A stretch of 64,000 nt of DNA from Nitrincola tapanii (GTDB lineage Bacteria; Pseudomonadota; Gammaproteobacteria; Pseudomonadales; Balneatricaceae): NCBI RefSeq assembly GCF_008368715.1, contig NZ_SMRS01000004.1, positions 124,001 through 188,000 on the forward strand, read 5' to 3'. The first letter of the stretch is position 1, and each line of letters starts with the position of its first letter. Below, in pieces: positions 16,328-23,693 of the stretch. Below the pieces are notes generated by a model. That model did no database searches, had not been told where the DNA came from, and worked only from the letters and a program-made list of their open reading frames with translations. The translations under genes were made by a program, and so were the position numbers.

Positions 16328-16351
16328 CAGCGCCCTTGGCGCTGTTTTTTT
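16328..16351 (+). terminator. Rho-independent terminator of the accessory operon
   Basis: Stem CAGCGCC/GGCGCTG with loop CTT followed by seven T. It separates the DUF3305-TorD operon from the formate dehydrogenase structural operon, which therefore needs its own promoter. Confidence 0.92.
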
Positions 16352-16373
16352 GTCCCGCTCTTGTAAACACCCT

Positions 16374-16391
16374 AGGTCAGAATGACCCACT
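16374..16391. promoter_or_regulatory. Activator-site candidate upstream of the formate dehydrogenase operon
   Basis: AGGTCA-GAA-TGACCC, a palindrome whose inner 13 bases (GGTCAGAATGACC) are perfect. It matches 13 of 18 positions of the two copies near fdhD. It lies about 70 bases upstream of the -24 box at 16459, a usual distance for an enhancer-binding protein. Confidence 0.6.
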
Positions 16392-16458
16392 CCCCAGTCA
16401 ACAGGCTTAAAACCACGGATTTTGAGGTGTTTTTCGCGGCGGATGCTGAGCCGAAATC

Positions 16459-16474
16459 TGGCCTAGCGCTTGCT
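16459..16474 (+). promoter_or_regulatory. Sigma-54 (-24/-12) promoter of the formate dehydrogenase operon
   Basis: TGGCCTAGCGCTTGCT fits TGGCAC-N5-TTGCW with the GG-N10-GC spacing exact and a full TTGCT -12 half. The first gene of the operon starts 70 bases downstream. Confidence 0.78.
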
Positions 16475-16543
16475 CTGAAGTCTTAGGAAAGCGTTGCCGA
16501 GCAACCCGAGTCAGGGTGCAGCCTGTAGATGAGGATAAATAAG

Positions 16544-16765
16544 ATGACTGAATCACAAAAAGAATCCACCCCCTTAACGGATACGGACCTGTCAGGTCGC
16601 CGTCAGTTTCTGAAAGGTGTGGCCCTGGCGACAGCGGCGGGCGCCGCAGCGAGTGCCGGTGTCGCGGTTGCTGGCAGTGAGCCGGTGACCTTAGCGCAGC
16701 CGGAAACGGCCGAGGGTTACCACGAAACCGATCATATTCGTGCTTATTACGCCAGTTGTCGCTAA
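16544..16765 (+). CDS. Tat-signal small protein of the formate dehydrogenase region (TIGR02811 type)
   Basis: A 73-residue protein with a twin-arginine signal GRRQFLKGVALATAAGAAASAG and a short mature part ending YASCR. Such small proteins precede the alpha subunit in many Tat formate dehydrogenase operons; they may be a helper or small subunit, and no activity is known. The ATG at 16544 is preceded by GAGGA at 16531; an in-frame ATG at 16529 lacks that site. fdhA begins 27 bases after its stop. Confidence 0.82.
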   Translation: MTESQKESTPLTDTDLSGRRQFLKGVALATAAGAAASAGVAVAGSEPVTLAQPETAEGYHETDHIRAYYASCR

Positions 16766-16792
16766 GACAGCATCAGAATCAAGGGGATCACC

Positions 16793-19657
16793 ATGCGTCT
16801 GAAGAAGAAAATAAGTGAACAGGCGGTCGGGCAGAGCGCTGGGCAGCGTTTTGGCGTGAGCCGCCGTTCCTTCTTAAAAGGCTCCACACTGGCCGCTGGG
16901 GGCATTGCGGCCAGTGGTTTATTGGGCCAATCGATGATTCGTCCGGTCGAAGCGGCGACACCTAAATCCAATGCGCCGGTGGAAATTAAACGGACAATTT
17001 GTAGCCACTGTTCGGTGGGCTGTGGTGTTTATGCCCATGTCCAACAGGGGGTGTGGACCTATCAGGAAGCTGCCTTTGATCATCCGATCAACAAGGGAGC
17101 CCATTGTGCCAAGGGTGCGGCCTTGCGTTACCACGGCCACTCCACACGTCGTTTGAAATATCCGATGAAGCTGGAAGGTGGCAAATGGAAGAAACTGTCT
17201 TGGGAACAAGCCATCGATGAAATCGGCGATAAGATCGAATCGATTCGTGCGACTTCCAGCCCGGATTCTGTCTTTTGGTTAGGCTCGGCTAAGTTTAACA
17301 ACGAGCAGGCTTATCTGTTCCGCAAAATGGTTTCCCTCTGGGGTACCAACAACGTAGAGCACCAGGCGCGTATCTGTCACTCGACAACGGTGGCAGGTGT
17401 CGCCAATACCTGGGGTTATGGTGCCATGACCAACAGCTACAACGACATGCAGAACTCCAAGTCGATGCTGTTTATCGGTTCCAATGCCGCCGAGGCGCAT
17501 CCTGTATCCATGCAGCATGTGTTGATCGCCAAAGAGCGTAATAACTGCAAAATCGTTGTCGCGGATCCGCGTTATACCCGTACAGCGGCGAAAGCGACGC
17601 AGTATGTGCGGATTCGTCCAGGCTCCGATGTCGCCTATATTTGGGGTCTGTTGTGGCATATCTTTGCCAACGGCTGGGAAGACAAACGCTATCTCGAACA
17701 GCGTGTTTACGGCATGGATGAGATCCGCGAAGAGGTTAAACAATTCCCGCCTTCAGTGGTGGAGAACATCACCGGCGTGGATGAACAAACCATGTATCAG
17801 ACGGCTAAACTCCTGTCTGATCATCGTCCAGGTTGTGTCATCTGGTGTATGGGCGGAACTCAACACACCACGGGCAACAACAACACCCGTGCTTACTGCA
17901 TCCTAGAGTTGGCGTTGGGCAACATCGGTAAGTCCGGTGGCGGGGCCAACATCTTCCGTGGCCATGACAACGTGCAAGGTGCAACCGACTTTGGTGTCCT
18001 GTCCGATTCTCTACCGGGCTACTACGGTTTGGCTGAAGGCGCTTGGCGTCATTGGGCTGGGGTGTGGGGCGTCGATTTTGATTGGATTCAAAACCGCTTT
18101 GATCCGAACGAGTACCGTGGTGGCAAACCTATGCACACCAACGGCATCACCGTTTCCCGCTGGATCGATGGGGTGCTCGAAGATAAAGAGAAGATGGCGC
18201 AAAAGGATAATATCCGTGCCATGTTCTACTGGGGGCATGCCGTCAATTCGCAGACGCGTGGTCCTGAAATGCGTGAAGCGATGAAAAAGCTGGAGATGAT
18301 GGTCATCGTTGATCCTTATCCGACAGTGGCGGCGGTGATGAATGATCGTACCGACGGTGTGTATCTGTTGCCGGCTTGTACACAGTTTGAAACCTATGGT
18401 TCGGTCACGGCCTCGAACCGTTCAATTCAATGGCGTTCGAAAGTCATCGAGCCCCATTTTGAATCGAAACCGGATCACGAAATCATGTACCTGCTGGCGA
18501 AAAAAGTGGGGATTGCCGATCAGGTCTTCAAAAATATTCAGGTCAATGGCAATGAGCCTTTGATTGAGGATATTGTCCGTGAATACAACCGGGGTATGTG
18601 GACGATCGGTTATACCGGTCAGAGCCCTGAGCGTCTTAAGTATCATCAAGAAAACTGGCATGCCTTTGATTTTGTCAGCCTGCGTGCCGTCGGCACTGAG
18701 GCGCATGGCGATTTCTACGGGCTGCCTTGGCCTTGCTGGGGTACCCCAGAGATGAAACACCCAGGGACGCATGTGCTTTACGACACCAGTTTGCCGGTGA
18801 AAGACGGTGGCCTGGGTTTCCGTGCCAACTTTGGGGTTGAGCGTAACGGTCAAACCCTCTTGGCTGAAGGCTCTGCACCTGTTGGTAACGAAATTGGAGA
18901 TGGTCATCCTGAGTTCACGGCCGCACTGCTGCAGCAACTGGGCTGGTGGGATGATCTCACGGCAGAAGAGAAACAGTCCGCCGAAGGTAAGGACTGGAAA
19001 ACCGATCTGTCGGGCGGCATTCAGCGTGTGGCGATCAAACACGGGTGTGCGCCCTTTGGTAATGGCAAAGCCCGCACCATCGTCTGGACCTTCCCGGATG
19101 CGATTCCAAAACACCGTGAACCCCTCTACACCACACGCCGTGATCTGGTGGAAAGCTATCCGACTTGGGATGACTTTGAGTCTCTCTATCGTTTGCCAAC
19201 GCTGTATAAGTCGATCCAGGCACGCGATACCTCCGCTGAGTTCCCGATCATTCTGACTTCAGGTCGTTTGGTGGAGTATGAAGGGGGCGGCGATGAAACA
19301 CGTTCTAACCCTTGGTTGGCGGAGCTGCAACAAGACATGTTTGTTGAGATCAATCCATTTAATGCCAACACCCTGCGCATTGCTGATGGTGATGATGTCT
19401 GGGTCTATGGTCCTGAAGGGGGGCGTGTGCGTGTCAAAGCTCTGGTGACCAATCGTGTGGATCGTAATGTTGCCTTTATGCCTTTCCACTTCGGGGGGGA
19501 ATTCCAAGGTGAAGATCTGCGCAGTCGTTACCCAGAGGGCAGTGATCCTTATGTCTTAGGGGAAGCGGTGAACACCGTGACCACCTATGGCTATGATCCA
19601 GTGACGATCATGCAGGAAACTAAGTGTACCGTTTGCCGTATCGAGAAAGCGGCCTGA
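16793..19657 (+). CDS. fdhA: Formate dehydrogenase alpha subunit, Tat-exported, cysteine type
   Basis: Catalytic subunit that oxidises formate to CO2 at a bis-molybdopterin Mo or W centre in the periplasm. The 954-residue protein has a Tat signal SRRSFLKGS (about 23-31), a [4Fe-4S] site CSHCSVGCGVY...CAKG (about 69-105), and the active-site segment HQARICHSTT near 195-204 where Cys replaces the selenocysteine of E. coli FdnG, followed by the essential His. The C-terminal dinucleotide-binding domain contains GRLVEYEGGGDETRS and PFHFGGEF. fdhB follows after a hairpin. A tungstate transporter in the same locus suggests W in the active site, which is inference. Confidence 0.95.
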   Translation: MRLKKKISEQAVGQSAGQRFGVSRRSFLKGSTLAAGGIAASGLLGQSMIRPVEAATPKSNAPVEIKRTICSHCSVGCGVYAHVQQGVWTYQEAAFDHPINKGAHCAKGAALRYHGHSTRRLKYPMKLEGGKWKKLSWEQAIDEIGDKIESIRATSSPDSVFWLGSAKFNNEQAYLFRKMVSLWGTNNVEHQARICHSTTVAGVANTWGYGAMTNSYNDMQNSKSMLFIGSNAAEAHPVSMQHVLIAKERNNCKIVVADPRYTRTAAKATQYVRIRPGSDVAYIWGLLWHIFANGWEDKRYLEQRVYGMDEIREEVKQFPPSVVENITGVDEQTMYQTAKLLSDHRPGCVIWCMGGTQHTTGNNNTRAYCILELALGNIGKSGGGANIFRGHDNVQGATDFGVLSDSLPGYYGLAEGAWRHWAGVWGVDFDWIQNRFDPNEYRGGKPMHTNGITVSRWIDGVLEDKEKMAQKDNIRAMFYWGHAVNSQTRGPEMREAMKKLEMMVIVDPYPTVAAVMNDRTDGVYLLPACTQFETYGSVTASNRSIQWRSKVIEPHFESKPDHEIMYLLAKKVGIADQVFKNIQVNGNEPLIEDIVREYNRGMWTIGYTGQSPERLKYHQENWHAFDFVSLRAVGTEAHGDFYGLPWPCWGTPEMKHPGTHVLYDTSLPVKDGGLGFRANFGVERNGQTLLAEGSAPVGNEIGDGHPEFTAALLQQLGWWDDLTAEEKQSAEGKDWKTDLSGGIQRVAIKHGCAPFGNGKARTIVWTFPDAIPKHREPLYTTRRDLVESYPTWDDFESLYRLPTLYKSIQARDTSAEFPIILTSGRLVEYEGGGDETRSNPWLAELQQDMFVEINPFNANTLRIADGDDVWVYGPEGGRVRVKALVTNRVDRNVAFMPFHFGGEFQGEDLRSRYPEGSDPYVLGEAVNTVTTYGYDPVTIMQETKCTVCRIEKAA

Positions 19658-19681
19658 ACCCACAAAAAATAACCCAGCAGG

Positions 19682-19703
19682 GCAGAGAGTCGACACTCTC
19701 TGC
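19682..19703 (+). other. Perfect intercistronic hairpin between fdhA and fdhB
   Basis: GCAGAGAGT-CGAC-ACTCTCTGC: nine perfect base pairs and a four-base loop, with no T run, ending 8 bases before the fdhB ribosome site GAGGAG. It may stabilise the upstream message or act as a processing site to set subunit ratios. Confidence 0.75.
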
Positions 19704-19720
19704 TCGTGAGGAGAAACTCC

Positions 19721-20365
19721 ATGGCTCGTATGAAATTTTTATGTGACTCAGAGCGCTGTATCGAATGTAACGGCTGTGTCACCGCGTGTAAAAATGCCAA
19801 TGAAACGGAATGGGGCATACAACGTCGCCGCGTGGTGACCCTGGACGATGGTGAGATTGGCAAAGAAGTGTCTATCTCCGTTGCCTGTATGCACTGTTCC
19901 GATGCTCCGTGTATGGCGGTGTGTCCGACCGACTGCTTCTACCCCACTGAAGACGGCCTCATCCTCCATAACAAAGATGCGTGTATCGGTTGTGGTTACT
20001 GCCTCTACGCCTGCCCGTTTGGCGCCCCTCAGTTCCCGAAACAGGGCGCCTTTGGTGCGCGTGGCAAGATGGACAAGTGCACCTTCTGTGCCGGTGGACC
20101 TGAGAGTGATCCAGTTCTGGAAGAGCAGAAATATGGCGCCAACCGTCTGCGTGAAGGCAAGCTGCCTTTGTGTGCCGAAATGTGCTCGACCAAAGCGCTG
20201 CTGGCGGGAGATGCACAAGAGGTGGCGGATATCTTCCGTGAGCGTGTGGTGTATCGTGGGCATCGCAACTCCGCTTGGAGTGCGGTGGAACATGAAGCGG
20301 CGGAAAATGAACAGCTGGCTCAGCAAGCCGCTGATCTGGCCTATGACGCAACCCAGAGAGCCTGA
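19721..20365 (+). CDS. fdhB: Formate dehydrogenase beta subunit (FDH3-type iron-sulfur protein)
   Basis: Electron-transfer subunit of 214 residues with four [4Fe-4S] cluster motifs: CIECNGCVTACKN, CMHCSDAPCMAVCP, CIGCGYCLYACPFGAP and CTFCAGG with the later CAEMCSTKALLAG. It carries electrons from the alpha chain to the membrane cytochrome b. It has no signal of its own and should be exported together with FdhA. The ATG at 19721 follows GTGAGGAG; the gene for the gamma subunit starts 2 bases after its stop. Confidence 0.94.
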   Translation: MARMKFLCDSERCIECNGCVTACKNANETEWGIQRRRVVTLDDGEIGKEVSISVACMHCSDAPCMAVCPTDCFYPTEDGLILHNKDACIGCGYCLYACPFGAPQFPKQGAFGARGKMDKCTFCAGGPESDPVLEEQKYGANRLREGKLPLCAEMCSTKALLAGDAQEVADIFRERVVYRGHRNSAWSAVEHEAAENEQLAQQAADLAYDATQRA

Positions 20366-20367
20366 GT

Positions 20368-21363
20368 ATGAACGCCTTATGGATATCCCATCCAGGGCAG
20401 TCCAAACCCTGGCTCTATCTGCTGCTGCTCTGTCTGTTCAGTCTGCCTTTGAGTGCCTGGGGGCAGAGTGCGGCCGATCCGCGTCGTGAAGCACTGCAAT
20501 CCATGCCCGGTACCACGCCAGATTTCTGGCGTGATGCGGTGGAAGGGGTGACGGGGCGCACGACTTCGCGCAGTCCGGGTGCCGACACTCTGATCATGAC
20601 GGAGGGCGAGCGCTGGCGACAACTGCGTAACCAATGGATTTCGCCGGGAGGCGCCATAGCGCTCGGCGGCACGCTGGTTGCGTTGTTGGGCTTTTATCTG
20701 CTGGTCGGGCAGATCAAGCTGGCGCATCCACGCAGTGGTCGTAAGATTGAGCGTTGGACACGCTGGGACAGAACCATTCATTGGTATGTGGCGTCTTTGT
20801 TCATCATTTTGGGGCTCACCGGCTTGTCGATTTTATACGCCAAGTGGTTTTTGCAACCGATCCTGCCGACCAGTGTTTGGGCGGCTTGGATGAATGCGGC
20901 GAAAAACATCCACAACTATCTCGGTCCTCTGTTTGCACTTGGGGTTGTGGCGATGATCGTCAAATGGTTAAAGCATAACTTCTTTAACCTGACCGATCTT
21001 AAGTGGTTCCTCAGAGGCGGTGGTATCATCGGTAAAGCGCATCCTTCAGCCGGTTATCTGAACGGTGGCGAGAAGGTCTGGTTCTGGATGATTGTACTGG
21101 TCGGTTTGACGGTGGTGGCTTCCGGTCTTGTCTTGGATTTTCCAAACTTTGGTCAATCGCGTGAAACCATGCAGTTGTTCCTGGTGATCCATGCGGTGGC
21201 CTCCTTGATTCTGCTGGCCGCTTCGTTTGGACATATCTACATAGGCACCCTCGGTACGGAAGGCGCCTTGGAAGGTATGAAAACGGGTTATGTTGATGAA
21301 ACCTGGGCCAAACAACACCATGATCTTTGGTATGCCGAGGTCAAGGGTAAAGACTTACCCTAG
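20368..21363 (+). CDS. fdhC: Formate dehydrogenase gamma subunit, cytochrome b556
   Basis: Membrane subunit that passes electrons to quinone. The 331-residue protein has an N-terminal signal-like helix (LYLLLLCLFSLPLSAWG), a periplasmic stretch, and four core membrane helices carrying the heme-ligand histidines in RTIHWYVAS, NIHNYLGP, VIHAVAS and FGHIYIG. This FdnI/FdoI-like architecture with a long N-terminal extension is typical for the FDH3 gamma family. A terminator follows at 21382. Confidence 0.93.
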   Translation: MNALWISHPGQSKPWLYLLLLCLFSLPLSAWGQSAADPRREALQSMPGTTPDFWRDAVEGVTGRTTSRSPGADTLIMTEGERWRQLRNQWISPGGAIALGGTLVALLGFYLLVGQIKLAHPRSGRKIERWTRWDRTIHWYVASLFIILGLTGLSILYAKWFLQPILPTSVWAAWMNAAKNIHNYLGPLFALGVVAMIVKWLKHNFFNLTDLKWFLRGGGIIGKAHPSAGYLNGGEKVWFWMIVLVGLTVVASGLVLDFPNFGQSRETMQLFLVIHAVASLILLAASFGHIYIGTLGTEGALEGMKTGYVDETWAKQHHDLWYAEVKGKDLP

Positions 21364-21381
21364 CAAACCCTTCACTTTAAC

Positions 21382-21418
21382 GCAGCGGTGATCCTCACCC
21401 TTGATCCGCTGCTTTTTT
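21382..21418 (+). terminator. Rho-independent terminator after fdhC
   Basis: Stem GCAGCGG(TG)ATC / GATCCGCTGC with a two-base bulge and a run of six T. It ends the formate dehydrogenase operon. Confidence 0.8.
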
Positions 21419-21455
21419 CCAACCCTATGCCAGGTTTTTTTGCTGAGCCTCTGGT

Positions 21456-21461
21456 TATAAT
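21456..21461 (+). promoter_or_regulatory. Possible -10 box for the DUF1244-moaB-moeA unit
   Basis: A perfect TATAAT, 66 bases before the DUF1244 gene and just after the terminator of the previous operon. No convincing -35 hexamer is seen at the right distance, so the call rests on position and the -10 only. Confidence 0.38.
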
Positions 21462-21526
21462 GGGATTCAGTTTTAAACTTCTTAAGGCCTTCTGGCCTGT
21501 TCACCTTCTGCGATGAGAGATCTGCC

Positions 21527-21856
21527 ATGTCTAAGATGCCTTTTGATGTTGCAACCCAGACGGAACTTGAAGCCGCTGCCTTTCGCCATCTGTTAGCCCA
21601 CTTGGATGCTAATAAAGAGGTGCAGAATATTGATCTGATGATTCTGGCGGATTTTTGCCGCAACTGCCTGGCCAAGTGGTTAGTCGCTGCGGCGCAAGAG
21701 CGGGGCTTAGACTGGGATTACGAAGCGGCACGTGAGCATGTTTATGGCATGCCTTATAGTGAGTGGAAAGATCTTTACCAAGCTCCAGCAACCGAAGCAC
21801 AGTTGGCTGCCTTTGCCGCACGTGAAGCCGCAAAAAAAGCCCAGCAGGGGGCTTGA
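21527..21856 (+). CDS. DUF1244-family protein
   Basis: A 109-residue helical protein with the DUF1244 signature NIDLMILADFCRNCLAKW followed by VYGMPYSEWKDLYQ. The family is common in proteobacteria and has no known activity; the two cysteines of FCRNC are conserved. It sits 2 bases before the moaB start, so it is transcribed with molybdopterin genes, although I know of no functional link. Confidence 0.8.
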   Translation: MSKMPFDVATQTELEAAAFRHLLAHLDANKEVQNIDLMILADFCRNCLAKWLVAAAQERGLDWDYEAAREHVYGMPYSEWKDLYQAPATEAQLAAFAAREAAKKAQQGA

Positions 21857-21858
21857 AC

Positions 21859-22383
21859 ATGACTCAGGAAGCGATCTCTTTACGTATTGCGGTGCTGACA
21901 CTGTCCGATACCCGGACGCTGGCAGAGGATCGTTCCGGCGATACGCTCGAGCAGCTGTTAACCGCAGCAGGGCATCAGTTGGTGGCACGTGAGTTGATTC
22001 CCGATGACATCTATCAGATGCGTGCTCAGGTCAGCCAATGGATTGCCGATCCTGAAGTGCAGGTGATTTTAACCACGGGCGGTACTGGCTTTTCCGGTCG
22101 GGATTCCACCCCGGAAGCGATGCGTCCGCTGTTTGATACCGAGATTGAAGGTTTTGGTGAACTCTTCCGTCAACTTTCTTATGCCGAAGTGGGCTCTTCC
22201 ACCGTACAATCACGCGCGCTGGCCGGTTTAGCCAATCGTACTGCGATCTTTTGTTTGCCGGGTTCGACCGGTGCCTGTAAGACGGCCTGGAAGGGGATTT
22301 TGGCTGAACAGCTTGATAGCCGACATAAACCTTGCAACTTTGTTGGTATCCTCCTGCATGGCAAGCAGCTACACAGTGTATAA
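21859..22383 (+). CDS. moaB: Molybdopterin adenylyltransferase-type protein MoaB
   Basis: MoaB/MogA fold protein of 174 residues acting in activation of molybdopterin by adenylation. Motifs: LTLSDTRTLAEDRSGDTL, LTTGGTGFSGRDSTPEA (substrate loop, about 75-91) and FCLPGSTGACKTAW. The length and DSTPEA form fit MoaB. The ATG at 21859 is used; a TTG 6 bases upstream is less likely. moeA follows after 86 bases. Confidence 0.92.
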   Translation: MTQEAISLRIAVLTLSDTRTLAEDRSGDTLEQLLTAAGHQLVARELIPDDIYQMRAQVSQWIADPEVQVILTTGGTGFSGRDSTPEAMRPLFDTEIEGFGELFRQLSYAEVGSSTVQSRALAGLANRTAIFCLPGSTGACKTAWKGILAEQLDSRHKPCNFVGILLHGKQLHSV

Positions 22384-22469
22384 GCGCCATGTTGTGAGGG
22401 CTTGATCGCATTTATGGGGCTGTTTGATTTCCTACATTCGCCAATCTTGAGAGGCCTAATAGGGTGACT

Positions 22470-23684
22470 ATGCCTAAGCCACTGCGTCCAGTTGATGAGG
22501 CGCTGCAAGCGATGCTGGCGCAATTTGAGAGCCTGCAGAACAGCAATAGCAGCACCTCTCGCGTCCGTGAAACTTGCGTTTTGTCACAAGCCCTGGGGCG
22601 GGTTTTGGCCGTGGCCGTTCAGGCGGAACTGGATGTCCCGCCCTGTGACAATAGCGCGATGGATGGTTATGCCCTACGTGTCAGTGATGCGCCTGGCCCC
22701 TTACCGGTGAGTCAGCGTGTGGCCGCCGGTCAAGCGCCGCAACCATTATTACCGGGCACCTGTGCACGGATCTTTACTGGAGCTCCCATTCCCGCAGGAG
22801 CAGACACGGTGGTGATGCAGGAAAAAATCAGCCTAACGGCCTTTGAAGATATTCTGTTTCCAGCCGACCTGGTACCTGGAAATAATATCCGTCGTGCCGG
22901 GCAGGATGTGGTAGCGGGCACCACTCTGCTGACTCCAGGGGTACGTTTGGATGCGCGTCATCTGGGTTTGTTGGCCAGTATTGGTTGGGCTGAGGTGGAG
23001 GTCTACCGACCTGTGCGAGTGGCGATTTTGTCCACAGGCGATGAGCTGGTCAGCCCTGGGCAAGCGCTGGCACCGGGGCAGATCTACAACTCCAATGCGC
23101 CTCTGTTACAGGGATTATTAAGCGAGTGGGGGGCGGAAGTGGTGAGTGTGCAGCCGGTGGAGGATAGCTTCGCGGCGACTTGCCAAGCCTTGACCGCAGC
23201 GGCTCAGCAAGCGGATCTGATTATCTCAACCGGTGGAGTCTCGGTGGGTGAAGAAGATCATATCAAGCCCGCTGTTGAGGCGTTGGGAGGGCTCGAGGTT
23301 TGGCGGTTGGCGATGAAACCTGGCAAGCCTCTAGCGATTGGGTATATAGGCCAAACCCCTTTTATTGGGTTACCGGGCAATCCTGTGTCCACCTATGTCG
23401 GGGCGCAGGTGTTTGTGCGCCCAGCGGTGCAACAGCTGAGTGGTGCGACACCTGAGTCGCCAAGGCTGTTGCAGGGGATAGCACAGTTCCGCACACGGAC
23501 CGAGATACGCCAGGAATACCTCAGGGTGCAAGCCGTTTGGCGCGATCAGGCTTGGCAGCTCGAAGCTTTTGCCAACCAAAACTCAGGCGTCCTGACTTCC
23601 GTGGTCTGGGCCAATGCCTTGGCCGTGATTCCGCCAGGCCAGTGCGTGCAGCCCGGTGATCGGGTGACGTTTTTTCTGCTTTAA
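22470..23684 (+). CDS. moeA: Molybdopterin molybdenumtransferase, copy 1
   Basis: MoeA inserts Mo (or W) into adenylated molybdopterin. The 404-residue protein carries the family motifs NSAMDGYAL (about 60-68), TGAPIPAGADTVVMQE, ILSTGDELV, ISTGGVSVGEEDHIK, GLPGNPVS and the C-terminal domain IV. A GTG start at 22464 is also possible. A second MoeA of 433 residues lies at 30916; the two differ clearly in sequence. Paralogous MoeA proteins can specialise for Mo or W in organisms with tungstoenzymes, which is inference here. Confidence 0.92.
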   Translation: MPKPLRPVDEALQAMLAQFESLQNSNSSTSRVRETCVLSQALGRVLAVAVQAELDVPPCDNSAMDGYALRVSDAPGPLPVSQRVAAGQAPQPLLPGTCARIFTGAPIPAGADTVVMQEKISLTAFEDILFPADLVPGNNIRRAGQDVVAGTTLLTPGVRLDARHLGLLASIGWAEVEVYRPVRVAILSTGDELVSPGQALAPGQIYNSNAPLLQGLLSEWGAEVVSVQPVEDSFAATCQALTAAAQQADLIISTGGVSVGEEDHIKPAVEALGGLEVWRLAMKPGKPLAIGYIGQTPFIGLPGNPVSTYVGAQVFVRPAVQQLSGATPESPRLLQGIAQFRTRTEIRQEYLRVQAVWRDQAWQLEAFANQNSGVLTSVVWANALAVIPPGQCVQPGDRVTFFLL

Positions 23685-23693
23685 GCCGCAGGT

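Noticed and set aside
20368-20781. Minus-strand frames opposite fdhC
   Set aside because: Shadow frames over a clear cytochrome b gene with heme-ligand helices.
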